IMG/VR virus record: IMGVR_UViG_3300003702_000433
Location: 1 to 25,486 of that record
DNA from: a virus
Reading direction: 5' to 3' (one strand)
Length of the DNA: 25,486 nt
Numbering within the stretch: the first letter of the stretch is position 1; each line of letters starts with the position of its first letter. Shown here piece by piece: positions 7,473-14,251 of this stretch. The notes below the pieces were generated by a model, which was given only the letters and a program-made list of their open reading frames with translations, was not told where the DNA came from and did no database searches. The position numbers and the translations under genes were made by a program.

Positions 7473-7880
7473 TTAGAGTCTTTTAATTGTATCAACAAAC
7501 GAGTTATGCTCTAACTGTTTGTTAAAGCGATCTTCGTTTACGTTAAAGTGAACTACTCCTCTGTTCATAACAAAATAAACTAACTTCTTGTCTAATGCTA
7601 CCATCGCAAAAATCTGTACTACATCTTGGTCATAAATCTCTGACTCTGATCTTTTGAAACTAAATCTATATCTGTTTTGTTTTCTGTCAGTCTCAAGTGC
7701 TGCTTTGCTCGTACTCTTTACTTGCACACCGAAATACTTTCCTCTGTTTCTGCTTTCTTCAACAACAAGATCACGTTTTCCAGTCTGTAAAGGAACATAT
7801 ACGTTCCATCTGTTCATTAGAAATCTATACGCTGCTATGACTTCTCCTGCTTTTCCATAATGTTCTGTTTTAGCTGTCAA
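7473..7880 (-). CDS. PD-(D/E)XK-type endonuclease-like protein
   Basis: This 135-residue protein fits the PD-(D/E)XK fold: E13 in an N-terminal helix (KAGEVIAAYRFLM), D37 in KRDLVVE and the Q53-x-K55 pair in FGVQVKSTS. The resemblance is to small PD-(D/E)XK proteins of the group-I-intron-endonuclease/PDDEXK_5 type. The second acidic position is Gln (QxK), which some active members tolerate. It overlaps the preceding gene by 11 bases and ends 3 bases before TerS. This placement suggests DNA processing before or during packaging, for example trimming of branched DNA, but a free-standing homing nuclease is an alternative. Role unproved. Confidence 0.65.
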   Translation of the reverse strand: MTAKTEHYGKAGEVIAAYRFLMNRWNVYVPLQTGKRDLVVEESRNRGKYFGVQVKSTSKAALETDRKQNRYRFSFKRSESEIYDQDVVQIFAMVALDKKLVYFVMNRGVVHFNVNEDRFNKQLEHNSFVDTIKRL

Positions 7881-8364
7881 TTATTTCTACATTCCCAAAT
7901 GAGTTAAAAAACTTCTTCTTAATTTCAAAAACGTCATCAGGAACTAACTCTAACAACTCAGAGACACTAAAGAAATAACTGGGTTTTTCTGCTGCTGCCA
8001 TAGAACTGATGAACTTTAAATCATCAGAATCTAAACAAACAATAATCTGCTCTTTAGTCTTAGGATGATTTGTTACCCACACATCAGGTTTCAACTCAAC
8101 AAACCCATTAACTTTAAGATTACTAACACAACTGTCTAATCCTCTAATCATACCTTCTGAGTGTGTTTTAATTTTTGCGTAATCAAGTCTCGATACAGCA
8201 AGACTCAAAAGTTGTTGTTGTCTCGACATCTTTATTTTCAAGTCAGGCTCAATCAGAGTTAATACTCTGTTAAACCCAAATGTCTTATCAATGCTCAATC
8301 TATGTTTAAGCATTTTCACATAAGCTGCATCAGCTTTGTTTTTTAATGTTTCATCTTTAGCCAC
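7870..8364 (-). CDS. Hypothetical protein downstream of putative origin
   Basis: This 164-residue protein starts MAKDETLKNKADAAYVKMLK. It has a helical N-terminal half and a mixed alpha/beta C-terminal half (FVELKPDVWVTNHPKTKEQI; FSVSELLELVPDDVFEIKKK). I recognise no family. It is the first gene after the iteron/hairpin region and overlaps the PD-(D/E)XK gene by 11 bases, so it is expressed with the packaging genes. A role in origin recognition is possible from location only. Confidence 0.7.
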   Translation of the reverse strand: MAKDETLKNKADAAYVKMLKHRLSIDKTFGFNRVLTLIEPDLKIKMSRQQQLLSLAVSRLDYAKIKTHSEGMIRGLDSCVSNLKVNGFVELKPDVWVTNHPKTKEQIIVCLDSDDLKFISSMAAAEKPSYFFSVSELLELVPDDVFEIKKKFFNSFGNVEIIDS

Positions 8365-8403
8365 AATAAGTAAGTCTCAAAAAAATAAAAAGACAAAACG
8401 CTA

Positions 8404-8441
8404 CGACACCCACGACACTCTATATAAGTGTCGTGGTGTCG
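8404..8441. repeat. Large imperfect palindrome at the origin
   Basis: Left arm cgacacccacgacact (8404-8419) and right arm agtgtcgtggtgtcg (8427-8441) pair over 15 bp with one bulged C, around the 7-base loop ctatata. The right arm runs into the first TGTCGCA iteron. Read leftward it is followed after about 5 bases by T-rich DNA (8381-8399), so a transcript terminator for the primase operon is a second reading. Confidence 0.85.
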
Positions 8442-8623
8442 CAAAGTCGTGAATTATATCTGTCATGTCTTAATCTTGTCGCAAGTGATGTCGCAGATTT
8501 TGTAAGTCATTGATATTATTATAGTTAATATTTTTATGTTTGTCGCAACTCTGTCGCAAGCTATGTCGCAAACTGCGACACTCTAATATTACGACAAAGC
8601 TATTCTGTTTAAGCGATGTCGCA
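8404..8623. other. Probable phage replication origin with TGTCGCA iterons
   Basis: The 281-base gap between the primase/helicase and the next gene contains seven direct copies of TGTCGCA (8437, 8477, 8489, 8541, 8552, 8564, 8617). One inverted copy, TGCGACA, is at 8574-8580. Further CGACAC-type half words occur at 8404-8409, 8413-8418 and 8591. Copies sit both close together (11-12 bases apart) and more widely spaced, around an AT-rich core (8500-8540). A large hairpin lies at the left end. Iterons plus an AT-rich segment plus a hairpin next to a replication gene is the usual look of an origin. Binding by the helicase/primase or by an unknown initiator is inference. Part of it may also act as promoter or operator. 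Confidence 0.65.
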
Positions 8624-8645
8624 GCAAATCTCTCAAATAAAACGC

Positions 8646-10460
8646 TCAAAACTCAGGCACATCTTTATCAGGAAACTGCGAGAGCATTGACGATGAAAAG
8701 ATCATCTTTTTGTCTGCAAGCTCTTTGATGTCTCTGTCGATAGTTCGCTTTGAAACGCCTGTTTGTGATGCTATTGAGTCTCTGTCAACGCCGTCATTTA
8801 CGAGTTTGATGACAAGATCTCTGCGCATATCTATATCGCTTTGGTCTTTTGACATGATGCCATCGCAGTATTTCCACAATACAGGTAATGTATCTCTGCC
8901 GTAAAAGTGTCTGCTCTTTTCAAACTTCCATTTGAAAGACGTTTCATATTTGTCTGAGTCGATGTCGAGTATCGAATCATCGTTGTCGTTTGTCAGCTCT
9001 GTCTGGATTACAGCATCTAAGATGACTGTTTTCGCCATGCTGCCGAGTTGTGTTCCTGCTTTTGATGAATGATGCACAAACCAGACACTTCTGTCTTGCT
9101 GTCGCATTTTCAGCAACATCGGGTTAACATCTCGCAGCCATTCTTCTGCTTGGTTGCCATCTTCAAACTGAAACAGCGTTAATAAGTTGTCAAGCACAAT
9201 AAAGTCAGGGTCTATTCTTTCGATCAGCTCATTAAACCATTCGAGTCCTTCTGCTTTGTTCAGCGGCGGCAACCCATGTTCTTGATCGTGATGACTCACG
9301 ATGATTAAATTCTTGTTGACGTTTTCGATCAGTTCTTTTTTGCGTTTTACGCTTTCTGTGTCGAACATGCTTTCCATGCTTGCGAATCTTTCTTGCAAAG
9401 CGATTGGTGGCATCTCTGCATCTATCAGCAATACTTTCTGCTGCTGTTCTATTGCGTAATGACCGAAGTCGTAGCCTGCTGCGAGACACATTGACAAGAA
9501 ACCTGTTGCGAGACTTTTGCAATGACCCGGTGCGCCATGAATCATTATCAGATGACCTCTTGCGATGAGCTGTTCTACTATCCAGACTTTTGGTGGATAC
9601 TGTTTGTCTTTGAAAACTGCGTAATCTTGATAAACGATGCGGCTTTCTTGTTCGTTCTTTTCTGCATAACTTAGTATGTCAATCGTTTCTTTGCGTTCAT
9701 AAGCATCGAACAAGTCATCTTTGTCTTTGAAGTGTTCAGGTGGTTTCACGACAACAGCTTTGATGTCAAGCGACTGCAACTGCTTTTTGAGCGAGTTAGC
9801 ACACTTGATGCCTGCATCGTCATTGTCAGGCCAGATGATTGCTTGCTTGTGCGTTATTTGCGACCAGTCTGATTGATTGAGAGCTGATACACCGCCATGC
9901 CATGCGATGCTTATGCCTTTGTATAGATTCTTTGCGCCTAGAAATGCTTTTTCGCCTTCAACAATAAGGCAAGGCAAGCTCTCATCGCCATCAGACATCA
10001 ATAGCGGCAACAACCCATCAGGTCGTTTCATCACCCATAAACCATCGTTTTCTTTCGTGAAAGGGCGATAAACTTTGCCTGAAAATCGCATGACAACGAA
10101 GTTTTCAGGATAGATTGAGCAGAACTCTGACTTGTCTCTGAGATTACGCATTTCTTTGTCTGTGTAACGCTTAGGCTTGAGCGTAGAGCCGTTTGCTTTT
10201 ATCTGTTGCAGTTTGTTATCAGATAGACCTAAAGACGTTAAAAACGAGCTTATATTGTCTTTGCCGCGTTCTCTTTCTATGAGCGCGATCATCCCACCAC
10301 CTGTTTGATTTTCGTGATCGAAGTAAGTGCCCTTTGATAGGTCGATTGAGAGCGATCCTTTTTTTCCGAATCTTAATTCATGTGAGCTGCTGAGTTTTTT
10401 GTTTGGCTCTCCAAGCAGGCTGTAAGCAATGGTTTTAGCGTGTAATGCAATATCAATCAT
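8646..10460 (-). CDS. TOPRIM primase / RecA-fold helicase
   Basis: This is a fused primase-helicase of 604 residues from the ATG at 10460; a TTG at 10478 would add six. The TOPRIM domain has LIVEGEKA (about residue 165) and AIIWPDNDDAG (about 207-217). Its helicase domain is RepA/AAA_25-like, with Walker A GAPGHCKS (309-316), LIDAEM (345-350) and Walker B DFIVLD (419-424). The C-terminus has a helix-turn-helix (IASQTGVSKRTIDRDIKEL, about 560-580). No N-terminal zinc-finger cysteines are visible. It should unwind DNA and lay primers at the fork. The Walker A cysteine replaces the usual glycine before the lysine. It lies directly upstream of the iteron region. Neither start has a strong Shine-Dalgarno. 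Confidence 0.88.
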   Translation of the reverse strand: MIDIALHAKTIAYSLLGEPNKKLSSSHELRFGKKGSLSIDLSKGTYFDHENQTGGGMIALIERERGKDNISSFLTSLGLSDNKLQQIKANGSTLKPKRYTDKEMRNLRDKSEFCSIYPENFVVMRFSGKVYRPFTKENDGLWVMKRPDGLLPLLMSDGDESLPCLIVEGEKAFLGAKNLYKGISIAWHGGVSALNQSDWSQITHKQAIIWPDNDDAGIKCANSLKKQLQSLDIKAVVVKPPEHFKDKDDLFDAYERKETIDILSYAEKNEQESRIVYQDYAVFKDKQYPPKVWIVEQLIARGHLIMIHGAPGHCKSLATGFLSMCLAAGYDFGHYAIEQQQKVLLIDAEMPPIALQERFASMESMFDTESVKRKKELIENVNKNLIIVSHHDQEHGLPPLNKAEGLEWFNELIERIDPDFIVLDNLLTLFQFEDGNQAEEWLRDVNPMLLKMRQQDRSVWFVHHSSKAGTQLGSMAKTVILDAVIQTELTNDNDDSILDIDSDKYETSFKWKFEKSRHFYGRDTLPVLWKYCDGIMSKDQSDIDMRRDLVIKLVNDGVDRDSIASQTGVSKRTIDRDIKELADKKMIFSSSMLSQFPDKDVPEF

Positions 10461-10552
10461 AATGTATGTTAAAAGCAACAGAGACAGGAAAAAATGAACT
10501 AAACCTGCCTCTGTGCAGATGAGATTCCTTTATCTATATTCGCTCGTATAAG

Positions 10553-11197
10553 TTAAAAAGGAATTTCGTCATCAAACGGAATATCTTTTGACGTTTCAGT
10601 TGCGATGTCTTTGTTTAGACTGCTCAACTCATCTGAAATAGATGATGTGTCGCTGAATACGTCATCAGGCTCCTCGAATGGTGAAGGCGGCTCAACATCA
10701 AACTCGTTTGTAGAAACCCATTTGATGATCTTGAAAAGCGGAACTCTAGTATTGCCACCTCTTGTACCGACTTTGATTGCATCTGAGCCTAGATATTCAA
10801 CGATAGGAACTAGCCCATCGTTATCTTCTAGTTGAGCGTGAATCTCAGAGTACAGTCGGTCAAAGCCCATTGTTGCGCCTGTGCCTGTTGCACTCCACGT
10901 TCTTAGACCAATCTCTTTACCAAACAAATCGACACTAAAGCCACGTTTGTATTCGAGCTTTTCTTCTTCTGTGTTGCCTGGTCTGCCGGCTCTGACGCCT
11001 AGTTTTTCGTCCCAATGCCAATCGGGTGCTAAGCCTAGTTGTATTTTACCCCAACCGCTGCGTACACTTTCAGGGTCAATCAAGATGTATTTGATCTCTA
11101 CTTCTTCATCACCTGTGCGCCAGGAATTGGTGCTTGGCATGAAACGGATATAATAACTTGAATCCGCTCCATCGTTTAATCCTAATAAACTTGTCAT
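10553..11197 (-). CDS. Probable single-stranded DNA-binding protein
   Basis: This 214-residue protein has a beta-rich first two thirds. Its Ser/Asp/Glu-rich tail ends DDEIPF, which closely matches the C-terminal tip of bacterial SSB (DDDIPF) that recruits partner proteins. The family is not the classical short SSB; phages often carry such diverged SSB-like proteins in replication operons. It is encoded just before the primase/helicase. The start is clear: a GGAGGT Shine-Dalgarno (11204-11209) lies 6 bases before the ATG. It should coat ssDNA and may assist annealing by the recombination genes. The N-terminal fold is not proved from sequence alone. Confidence 0.65.
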   Translation of the reverse strand: MTSLLGLNDGADSSYYIRFMPSTNSWRTGDEEVEIKYILIDPESVRSGWGKIQLGLAPDWHWDEKLGVRAGRPGNTEEEKLEYKRGFSVDLFGKEIGLRTWSATGTGATMGFDRLYSEIHAQLEDNDGLVPIVEYLGSDAIKVGTRGGNTRVPLFKIIKWVSTNEFDVEPPSPFEEPDDVFSDTSSISDELSSLNKDIATETSKDIPFDDEIPF

Positions 11198-11232
11198 AAT
11201 TTTACCTCCAGTAATTTATTAGTGTTATAAAA

Positions 11233-11261
11233 ATAGTAGCAATTATTAAAAATACTACCAA
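11233..11261 (-). promoter_or_regulatory. Possible promoter before the SSB-like gene
   Basis: On the minus strand TTGGTA (11261-11256) and TACTAT (11238-11233) are separated by 17 bases and lie upstream of the strong Shine-Dalgarno of the SSB-like gene. Each box matches four of six consensus positions. AGTAG and CTACT words form an imperfect inverted pair over the spacer. This is the only gap of note between the methyltransferase and the primase. Confidence 0.35.
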
Positions 11262-11294
11262 CCTCTCGAAACTGTCGTTTTTGAAGGGCATCTT

Positions 11295-12455
11295 TCAATA
11301 CTTTTCATCTTCATAATCTTCAAATTCTTCTGCAAAAAAGAAACTCATTTGCTTATCTTCTGGTATTAAATCTTCAAACTTCATTCTTTCGCCTTTTCTA
11401 AATATAGTTATAGGCTCACCAGAAATATCTACGTTGTTTACATTAACGCGAGATGCCATTGCGTAGCCGATGACTGCGACAAAGTTTGCATCGTCAAAGT
11501 TTTCTTTGATGTATTCAATCATCGGCATAACAATCTTGTTTGATACACCATTTGCGTAACAATCGCTGATGTTGATTGCGAGATAGCCGCCATCTTTTAA
11601 TGAGCGCCATGCGTGATTGAGCATTTGAAACAGATAGCCGTTTAGCCATGCGTTAAATGTGTCGAACTTTGTATGCGACTGAATAGAATCTTTGCTGCTC
11701 GAAGTCTGATAACGCTCAACTTTAAAATAAGGTGGTGATGTAAACACAAGATCAAAGAAGTTCTCAACAGGACAATCTATCTCGCTGCCTTTGAACTCGT
11801 ATTGCACTTGAACGTCAGTCTCGTAATACTGCTCTTGCAGCACATAGCCAGCGAATACAAGCGGGTTAACATCTCTGCAATAGTAGAACTCAATGTCGCT
11901 TGCCATCGCGGCTGTGAGTCTATCTCCCCAACCACCGCATGGGTCATAAATGCGTTTTGCATTAAACAATTCATACAGAGCTTTCGCAGCAGAAGGACGA
12001 AATTGACTCGCAATATACTTACGCATTGACAAAGCACTTCTTTTGTCTATCTCCCAAAAGCCTGATGTTTCGATTGACTTTCTTATCTTTGTGTCAAACC
12101 AACTTCTGACAGGGCTTGAGAAACGGTCTGCCTCACAGGACATTCTTGCTTGCCAATGATGAAAGTCTGATGACTTGAGACCGATCATGTTTCGTTTGAT
12201 TACATATTCACTTAAATACTCATCATCAATTTCACTTCTGCTTTGCCATACTCCTTTGTTTATGAGATCGACAAACGAATGTTTTTTCAAATTGTAGAAA
12301 TCTCCTATCGCTGCGTTTTCTTTGCATCTGATAATAGGAAAATCAGGTGCAGTCTCAATCAGCTCTTTCTTGTCTATGCTTTTTATTTCTTCGAGAAAGT
12401 TATCAAACGTAAGAGTTACTTGCGTAATTTCTTCTGTTGTCTGTGTGTCGCTCAT
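11295..12455 (-). CDS. DNA methyltransferase (TSPPY type)
   Basis: This 386-residue protein has a SAM-binding motif I variant (YDPCGGWGDR, about residues 170-179) and catalytic motif IV TSPPYF (239-244). The order I then IV and the S/T-P-P-Y motif are typical of amino-methyltransferases acting on N4-cytosine or N6-adenine in DNA. The region between YYCRDVNPL and DLVFTSPPY fits the Rossmann core. Residues 1-160 have no assigned role and may recognise DNA. No restriction partner is adjacent, so it is an orphan methyltransferase, probably protecting phage DNA or marking it for replication or packaging. The ATG at 12455 shares a base with the previous stop (TGATG). RNA or protein substrates cannot be excluded. 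Confidence 0.8.
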   Translation of the reverse strand: MSDTQTTEEITQVTLTFDNFLEEIKSIDKKELIETAPDFPIIRCKENAAIGDFYNLKKHSFVDLINKGVWQSRSEIDDEYLSEYVIKRNMIGLKSSDFHHWQARMSCEADRFSSPVRSWFDTKIRKSIETSGFWEIDKRSALSMRKYIASQFRPSAAKALYELFNAKRIYDPCGGWGDRLTAAMASDIEFYYCRDVNPLVFAGYVLQEQYYETDVQVQYEFKGSEIDCPVENFFDLVFTSPPYFKVERYQTSSSKDSIQSHTKFDTFNAWLNGYLFQMLNHAWRSLKDGGYLAINISDCYANGVSNKIVMPMIEYIKENFDDANFVAVIGYAMASRVNVNNVDISGEPITIFRKGERMKFEDLIPEDKQMSFFFAEEFEDYEDEKY

Positions 12456-12628
12456 CAATGTACTATCCTGTTGTGAAATTCATCACATAAAAACTTAAAG
12501 TTTGCGTTCAAGTAATCATCATAATTGACTATCGCTTTGTTGTGGCTCTTGTGATGATTAGTGTGTTCTTCGTACATCCATTTCACGAACTCTAAAAACT
12601 TATCGAAAGTTTTGCTGTTATCAACCAT
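12455..12628 (-). CDS. Small hypothetical protein between nuclease and methyltransferase
   Basis: The ORF codes 57 residues (MVDNSKTFDKFLEFVKWMYE to DEFHNRIVH), rich in aromatic and charged residues and probably helical. Its ATG overlaps the end of the upstream nuclease by 8 bases and its TGA shares a base with the methyltransferase ATG. It fills an otherwise empty 165-base gap in a tightly packed operon, which supports its being real. No homology is recognised. Confidence 0.65.
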   Translation of the reverse strand: MVDNSKTFDKFLEFVKWMYEEHTNHHKSHNKAIVNYDDYLNANFKFLCDEFHNRIVH

Positions 12629-13046
12629 AAATCGCCTTTAGATAACAAACAAACAAGTACATAAAATCTTCAATATTCATTCGAGCAGGGTATTCGTTGT
12701 AACTTGCAACGTCTTGTTCACGAAAAGAAAACAACATAACAGGAAACTGTATCTGTATGTCTTTTTGATAATCGTATTTATAAATAAGCAAAGGCACGTC
12801 ATCGTTTTTTTCGCTCTCTTGACAGACTTGAGACCACCATTGTTTCTGTGGTATGTCTGTTGAGTTTCTGCGATAACGCTTACACTCTATCTGAAAATTA
12901 GACAAACCTACGATGTCTGAGCCACCATCTCTTGTTTGCTCAAGATTTCTTGATACTGTGATTGGCAGCTTTGCACTCTCAAATTCTTGATTCAATAGAT
13001 TGACCATTGCTCTCTCAAAGTTGTGTCCTTTACTCCGTGAACTCAT
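12621..13046 (-). CDS. Holliday-junction-resolvase-like PD-(D/E)XK nuclease
   Basis: This 141-residue protein shows the archaeal-Hjc-like and phage PD-(D/E)XK arrangement. E11 lies in a helix after SKGHNFERAM, D44 lies in RDGGSDIVG and the E54-x-K56 pair lies in FQIECKRYRR. A conserved Gln follows (QKQWWSQV). Such enzymes cleave branched DNA formed during phage replication and recombination. It belongs to the early leftward replication unit, overlapping the RHH gene upstream by 17 bases and the small gene downstream by 8. All catalytic positions are present. A restriction-type nuclease is a less likely alternative. Confidence 0.75.
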   Translation of the reverse strand: MSSRSKGHNFERAMVNLLNQEFESAKLPITVSRNLEQTRDGGSDIVGLSNFQIECKRYRRNSTDIPQKQWWSQVCQESEKNDDVPLLIYKYDYQKDIQIQFPVMLFSFREQDVASYNEYPARMNIEDFMYLFVCYLKAIYG

Positions 13047-13218
13047 GCTTGTCTATTTCATCTTTTATTGCTTTACGCAACATATTACTTACAAGGTCTT
13101 GAATCTTCTTTTGCTTAAAAGCAGCGAGAGCGAGTATGTTGTCATGCAGTTCTTCATCCACCCATAATGCTTTGGATTTCATTTTGATTCTTTCTGATGG
13201 TTTGTTTTTATAGAACAT
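13030..13218 (-). CDS. Ribbon-helix-helix (Arc/CopG-like) regulator
   Basis: The gene codes 62 residues. Residues 13-52 (KMKSKALWVDEELHDNILAL and the following helix KKIQDLVSNMLRKAI) give the beta strand plus two-helix plan of ribbon-helix-helix DNA-binding proteins. It is the first gene of the leftward unit, beside a perfect AT palindrome (13245-13266) that overlaps the likely promoter, so autoregulation is a natural inference. An internal ATG at 13182 would give a 50-residue protein of more typical RHH length. The downstream overlap with a nuclease recalls antitoxin-toxin pairs, but that nuclease looks like a resolvase. Confidence 0.65.
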   Translation of the reverse strand: MFYKNKPSERIKMKSKALWVDEELHDNILALAAFKQKKIQDLVSNMLRKAIKDEIDKHEFTE

Positions 13219-13389
13219 GAGATTTGTTTGAATTTAATAAAGTAAAATATATATTTTTATATATTTCAATCTATAAAAAAGAACAATGCAGAAACAAATA
13301 GAGAAAATTTAGTTGCAACAGAGATAGATTTTGTTACTCTTACAGTATGGAAATGTACTTAAACAACTCAAAACGAGCTTGCGGTAGCT
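13219..13389. promoter_or_regulatory. Divergent early control region
   Basis: This AT-rich region separates the leftward replication unit from the rightward early/lysogeny unit. Leftward, TTGTTC (13286-13281) and TATATA (13263-13258) are 17 bases apart. Rightward, TTGCAA (13313-13318) and an extended -10 TGTTACTCT (13332-13340) are 16 bases apart. It is the best candidate for the main lysis-lysogeny control site. Box matches are moderate and no transcription data support them. Confidence 0.55.
13245..13266. promoter_or_regulatory. Perfect AT palindrome, probable operator
   Basis: AAATATATA (13245-13253) and TATATATTT (13258-13266) are perfect reverse complements with loop TTTT. The right arm covers the leftward -10 box at 13258-13263. 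The placement fits an operator for the adjacent RHH protein or the winged-helix protein. In AT-rich DNA a chance origin is possible. Confidence 0.5.
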
Positions 13390-13403
13390 ATGAACAACAA
13401 TAA
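13347..13403 (+). CDS. Possible 18-residue leader ORF
   Basis: ATG at 13347 starts MEMYLNNSKRACGSYEQQ, whose stop lies inside the first codons of the next gene (start 13390). The 14-base overlap and the closeness to the predicted promoter suggest a leader peptide that could couple translation of the first early gene, which itself lacks a good Shine-Dalgarno. Too short to be sure. Confidence 0.3.
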   Translation: MEMYLNNSKRACGSYEQQ

Positions 13404-13932
13404 AACATTAGAGTTTGAAAAAGAAACTTGCAGCAGATGTGGTGGCTCAGGGGAATATTCTTACAACCCAAGAGATGAATATGTCTGCTTTAAATGTGGT
13501 GGTCGTTGCGTAACTCTTACTAAAAAAGGCAAAGCAACTGCTGAGTTTTTTAGTAACTCGTTATTTGTTTTAAATTCAGAACTCAAAAAAGGCGATTACA
13601 TTTGGGATGAAGGTATCAACATCCCTGGACATTGCGAACCAGCTGGATGGCACAAGATTGATGCAATTACAGAAACAGATTCATACTTTATGTCTGTAAA
13701 TGGAGTTGAAAGCTCTGAACCTAACCTTGAGCTTAAATTTCAAACTACTGGCTCCTCAGTCGTTTCTTTGAACGGCAAAAGCAAAAAATATCCACAAGAC
13801 AAAAAGGGTAACTCTACAAAAAAAGCATTTCGTTCTTTAAAACAGAAAGCTCTTGAGTATCAATCAACTTTAACTAAGCAAGGAAAAGTTGCTAAAAGAT
13901 TTCAGAAAAAAGAATTAACTAACCGAGGATAA
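13390..13932 (+). CDS. Early protein with DnaJ-like cysteine motifs
   Basis: This is the first gene of the rightward unit and codes 180 residues. The N-terminus has two CxxC pairs (C14/C17 in CSRCGGSGE and C33/C36 in CFKCGGRC), resembling a DnaJ-type zinc module. A middle of unknown fold (about 50-125) follows, then a strongly basic C-terminus (KSKKYPQDKKGNSTKKAF onward) ending LTNRG. The basic tail suggests nucleic-acid binding. Its last codons lie in a 25-bp repeat shared with the ends or starts of the next genes. Function unknown; the position suggests an early host- or defence-directed role. Confidence 0.7.
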   Translation: MNNNKTLEFEKETCSRCGGSGEYSYNPRDEYVCFKCGGRCVTLTKKGKATAEFFSNSLFVLNSELKKGDYIWDEGINIPGHCEPAGWHKIDAITETDSYFMSVNGVESSEPNLELKFQTTGSSVVSLNGKSKKYPQDKKGNSTKKAFRSLKQKALEYQSTLTKQGKVAKRFQKKELTNRG

Positions 13933-13939
13933 AAAAATG
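13915..13939 (+). repeat. Gene-junction repeat, copy 1
   Basis: This is the first of three near-identical 25-bp junctions. It starts TTAACTAACCGAGG and ends in the ATG of the next gene (13937). It encodes the C-terminal LTNRG of the 180-residue protein, supplies the GAGG Shine-Dalgarno and includes the TAA stop. It differs from copy 2 by a single base. Confidence 0.9.
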
Positions 13940-14230
13940 AAAATAGAAGAAAATGACTATGCCTTTTATAACGAACCTGACTCAAAGATAGTGGTAAATG
14001 TGCCATGCAAGGTCTTAGAAGTTAAGAGGGTGTATGCTACTGTGCTGATGTTTGAAGATGAAAGGAATATGAACAATCCTGAACTTTGGGAAGTTCCAAT
14101 AGAAGATTTACAAGCTACTGATTCTTTTTATGTTGATCGTGGTCTTCCTTTTGCTGGAGATATGCTTTTTTCAGCAAAGACAAATTCAATAATTAGCCCA
14201 AGACAACTCAGGCTAGAAATTAAAAATTAA
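13937..14230 (+). CDS. Hypothetical early protein
   Basis: This 97-residue protein (MKIEENDYAFYNEPDSKIVV) looks mostly beta: KVLEVKRVYATVLMFEDE and LWEVPIEDLQATDSFYVD. It may form a small barrel of SH3-like size, but no family is recognised. GAGG lies 9 bases before its ATG inside the junction repeat, and a second copy of that repeat follows it. Unlike its neighbours it does not end in LTNRG; the stop TAA falls at the beginning of copy 2. Confidence 0.7.
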   Translation: MKIEENDYAFYNEPDSKIVVNVPCKVLEVKRVYATVLMFEDERNMNNPELWEVPIEDLQATDSFYVDRGLPFAGDMLFSAKTNSIISPRQLRLEIKN

Positions 14231-14251
14231 CTAATCGAGGATAAAAAAATG
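14227..14251 (+). repeat. Gene-junction repeat, copy 2
   Basis: It begins TTAACTAATCGAGG and ends at the ATG of the 105-residue gene. Here the stop of the upstream gene is at the left edge (14228-14230), so the repeat acts only as Shine-Dalgarno and spacer, not as coding tail. Confidence 0.9.

Noticed and set aside
8381-8441. Simple intrinsic terminator
   Set aside because: The hairpin is strong, but the T-rich run begins several bases later and is interrupted, and the arms share the iteron word, so an origin element is preferred; a double role remains possible.
8404-8623. CRISPR or tRNA-like repeats in the primase downstream gap
   Set aside because: The repeated word is only 7 bp with irregular spacing and one inverted copy, which fits iterons; no cloverleaf can be drawn.
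12621-13218. Antitoxin-toxin pair (RHH plus overlapping nuclease)
   Set aside because: The nuclease has the SDI/ECK pattern of Holliday-junction-type enzymes and sits in a replication operon, so a toxin role is unnecessary.
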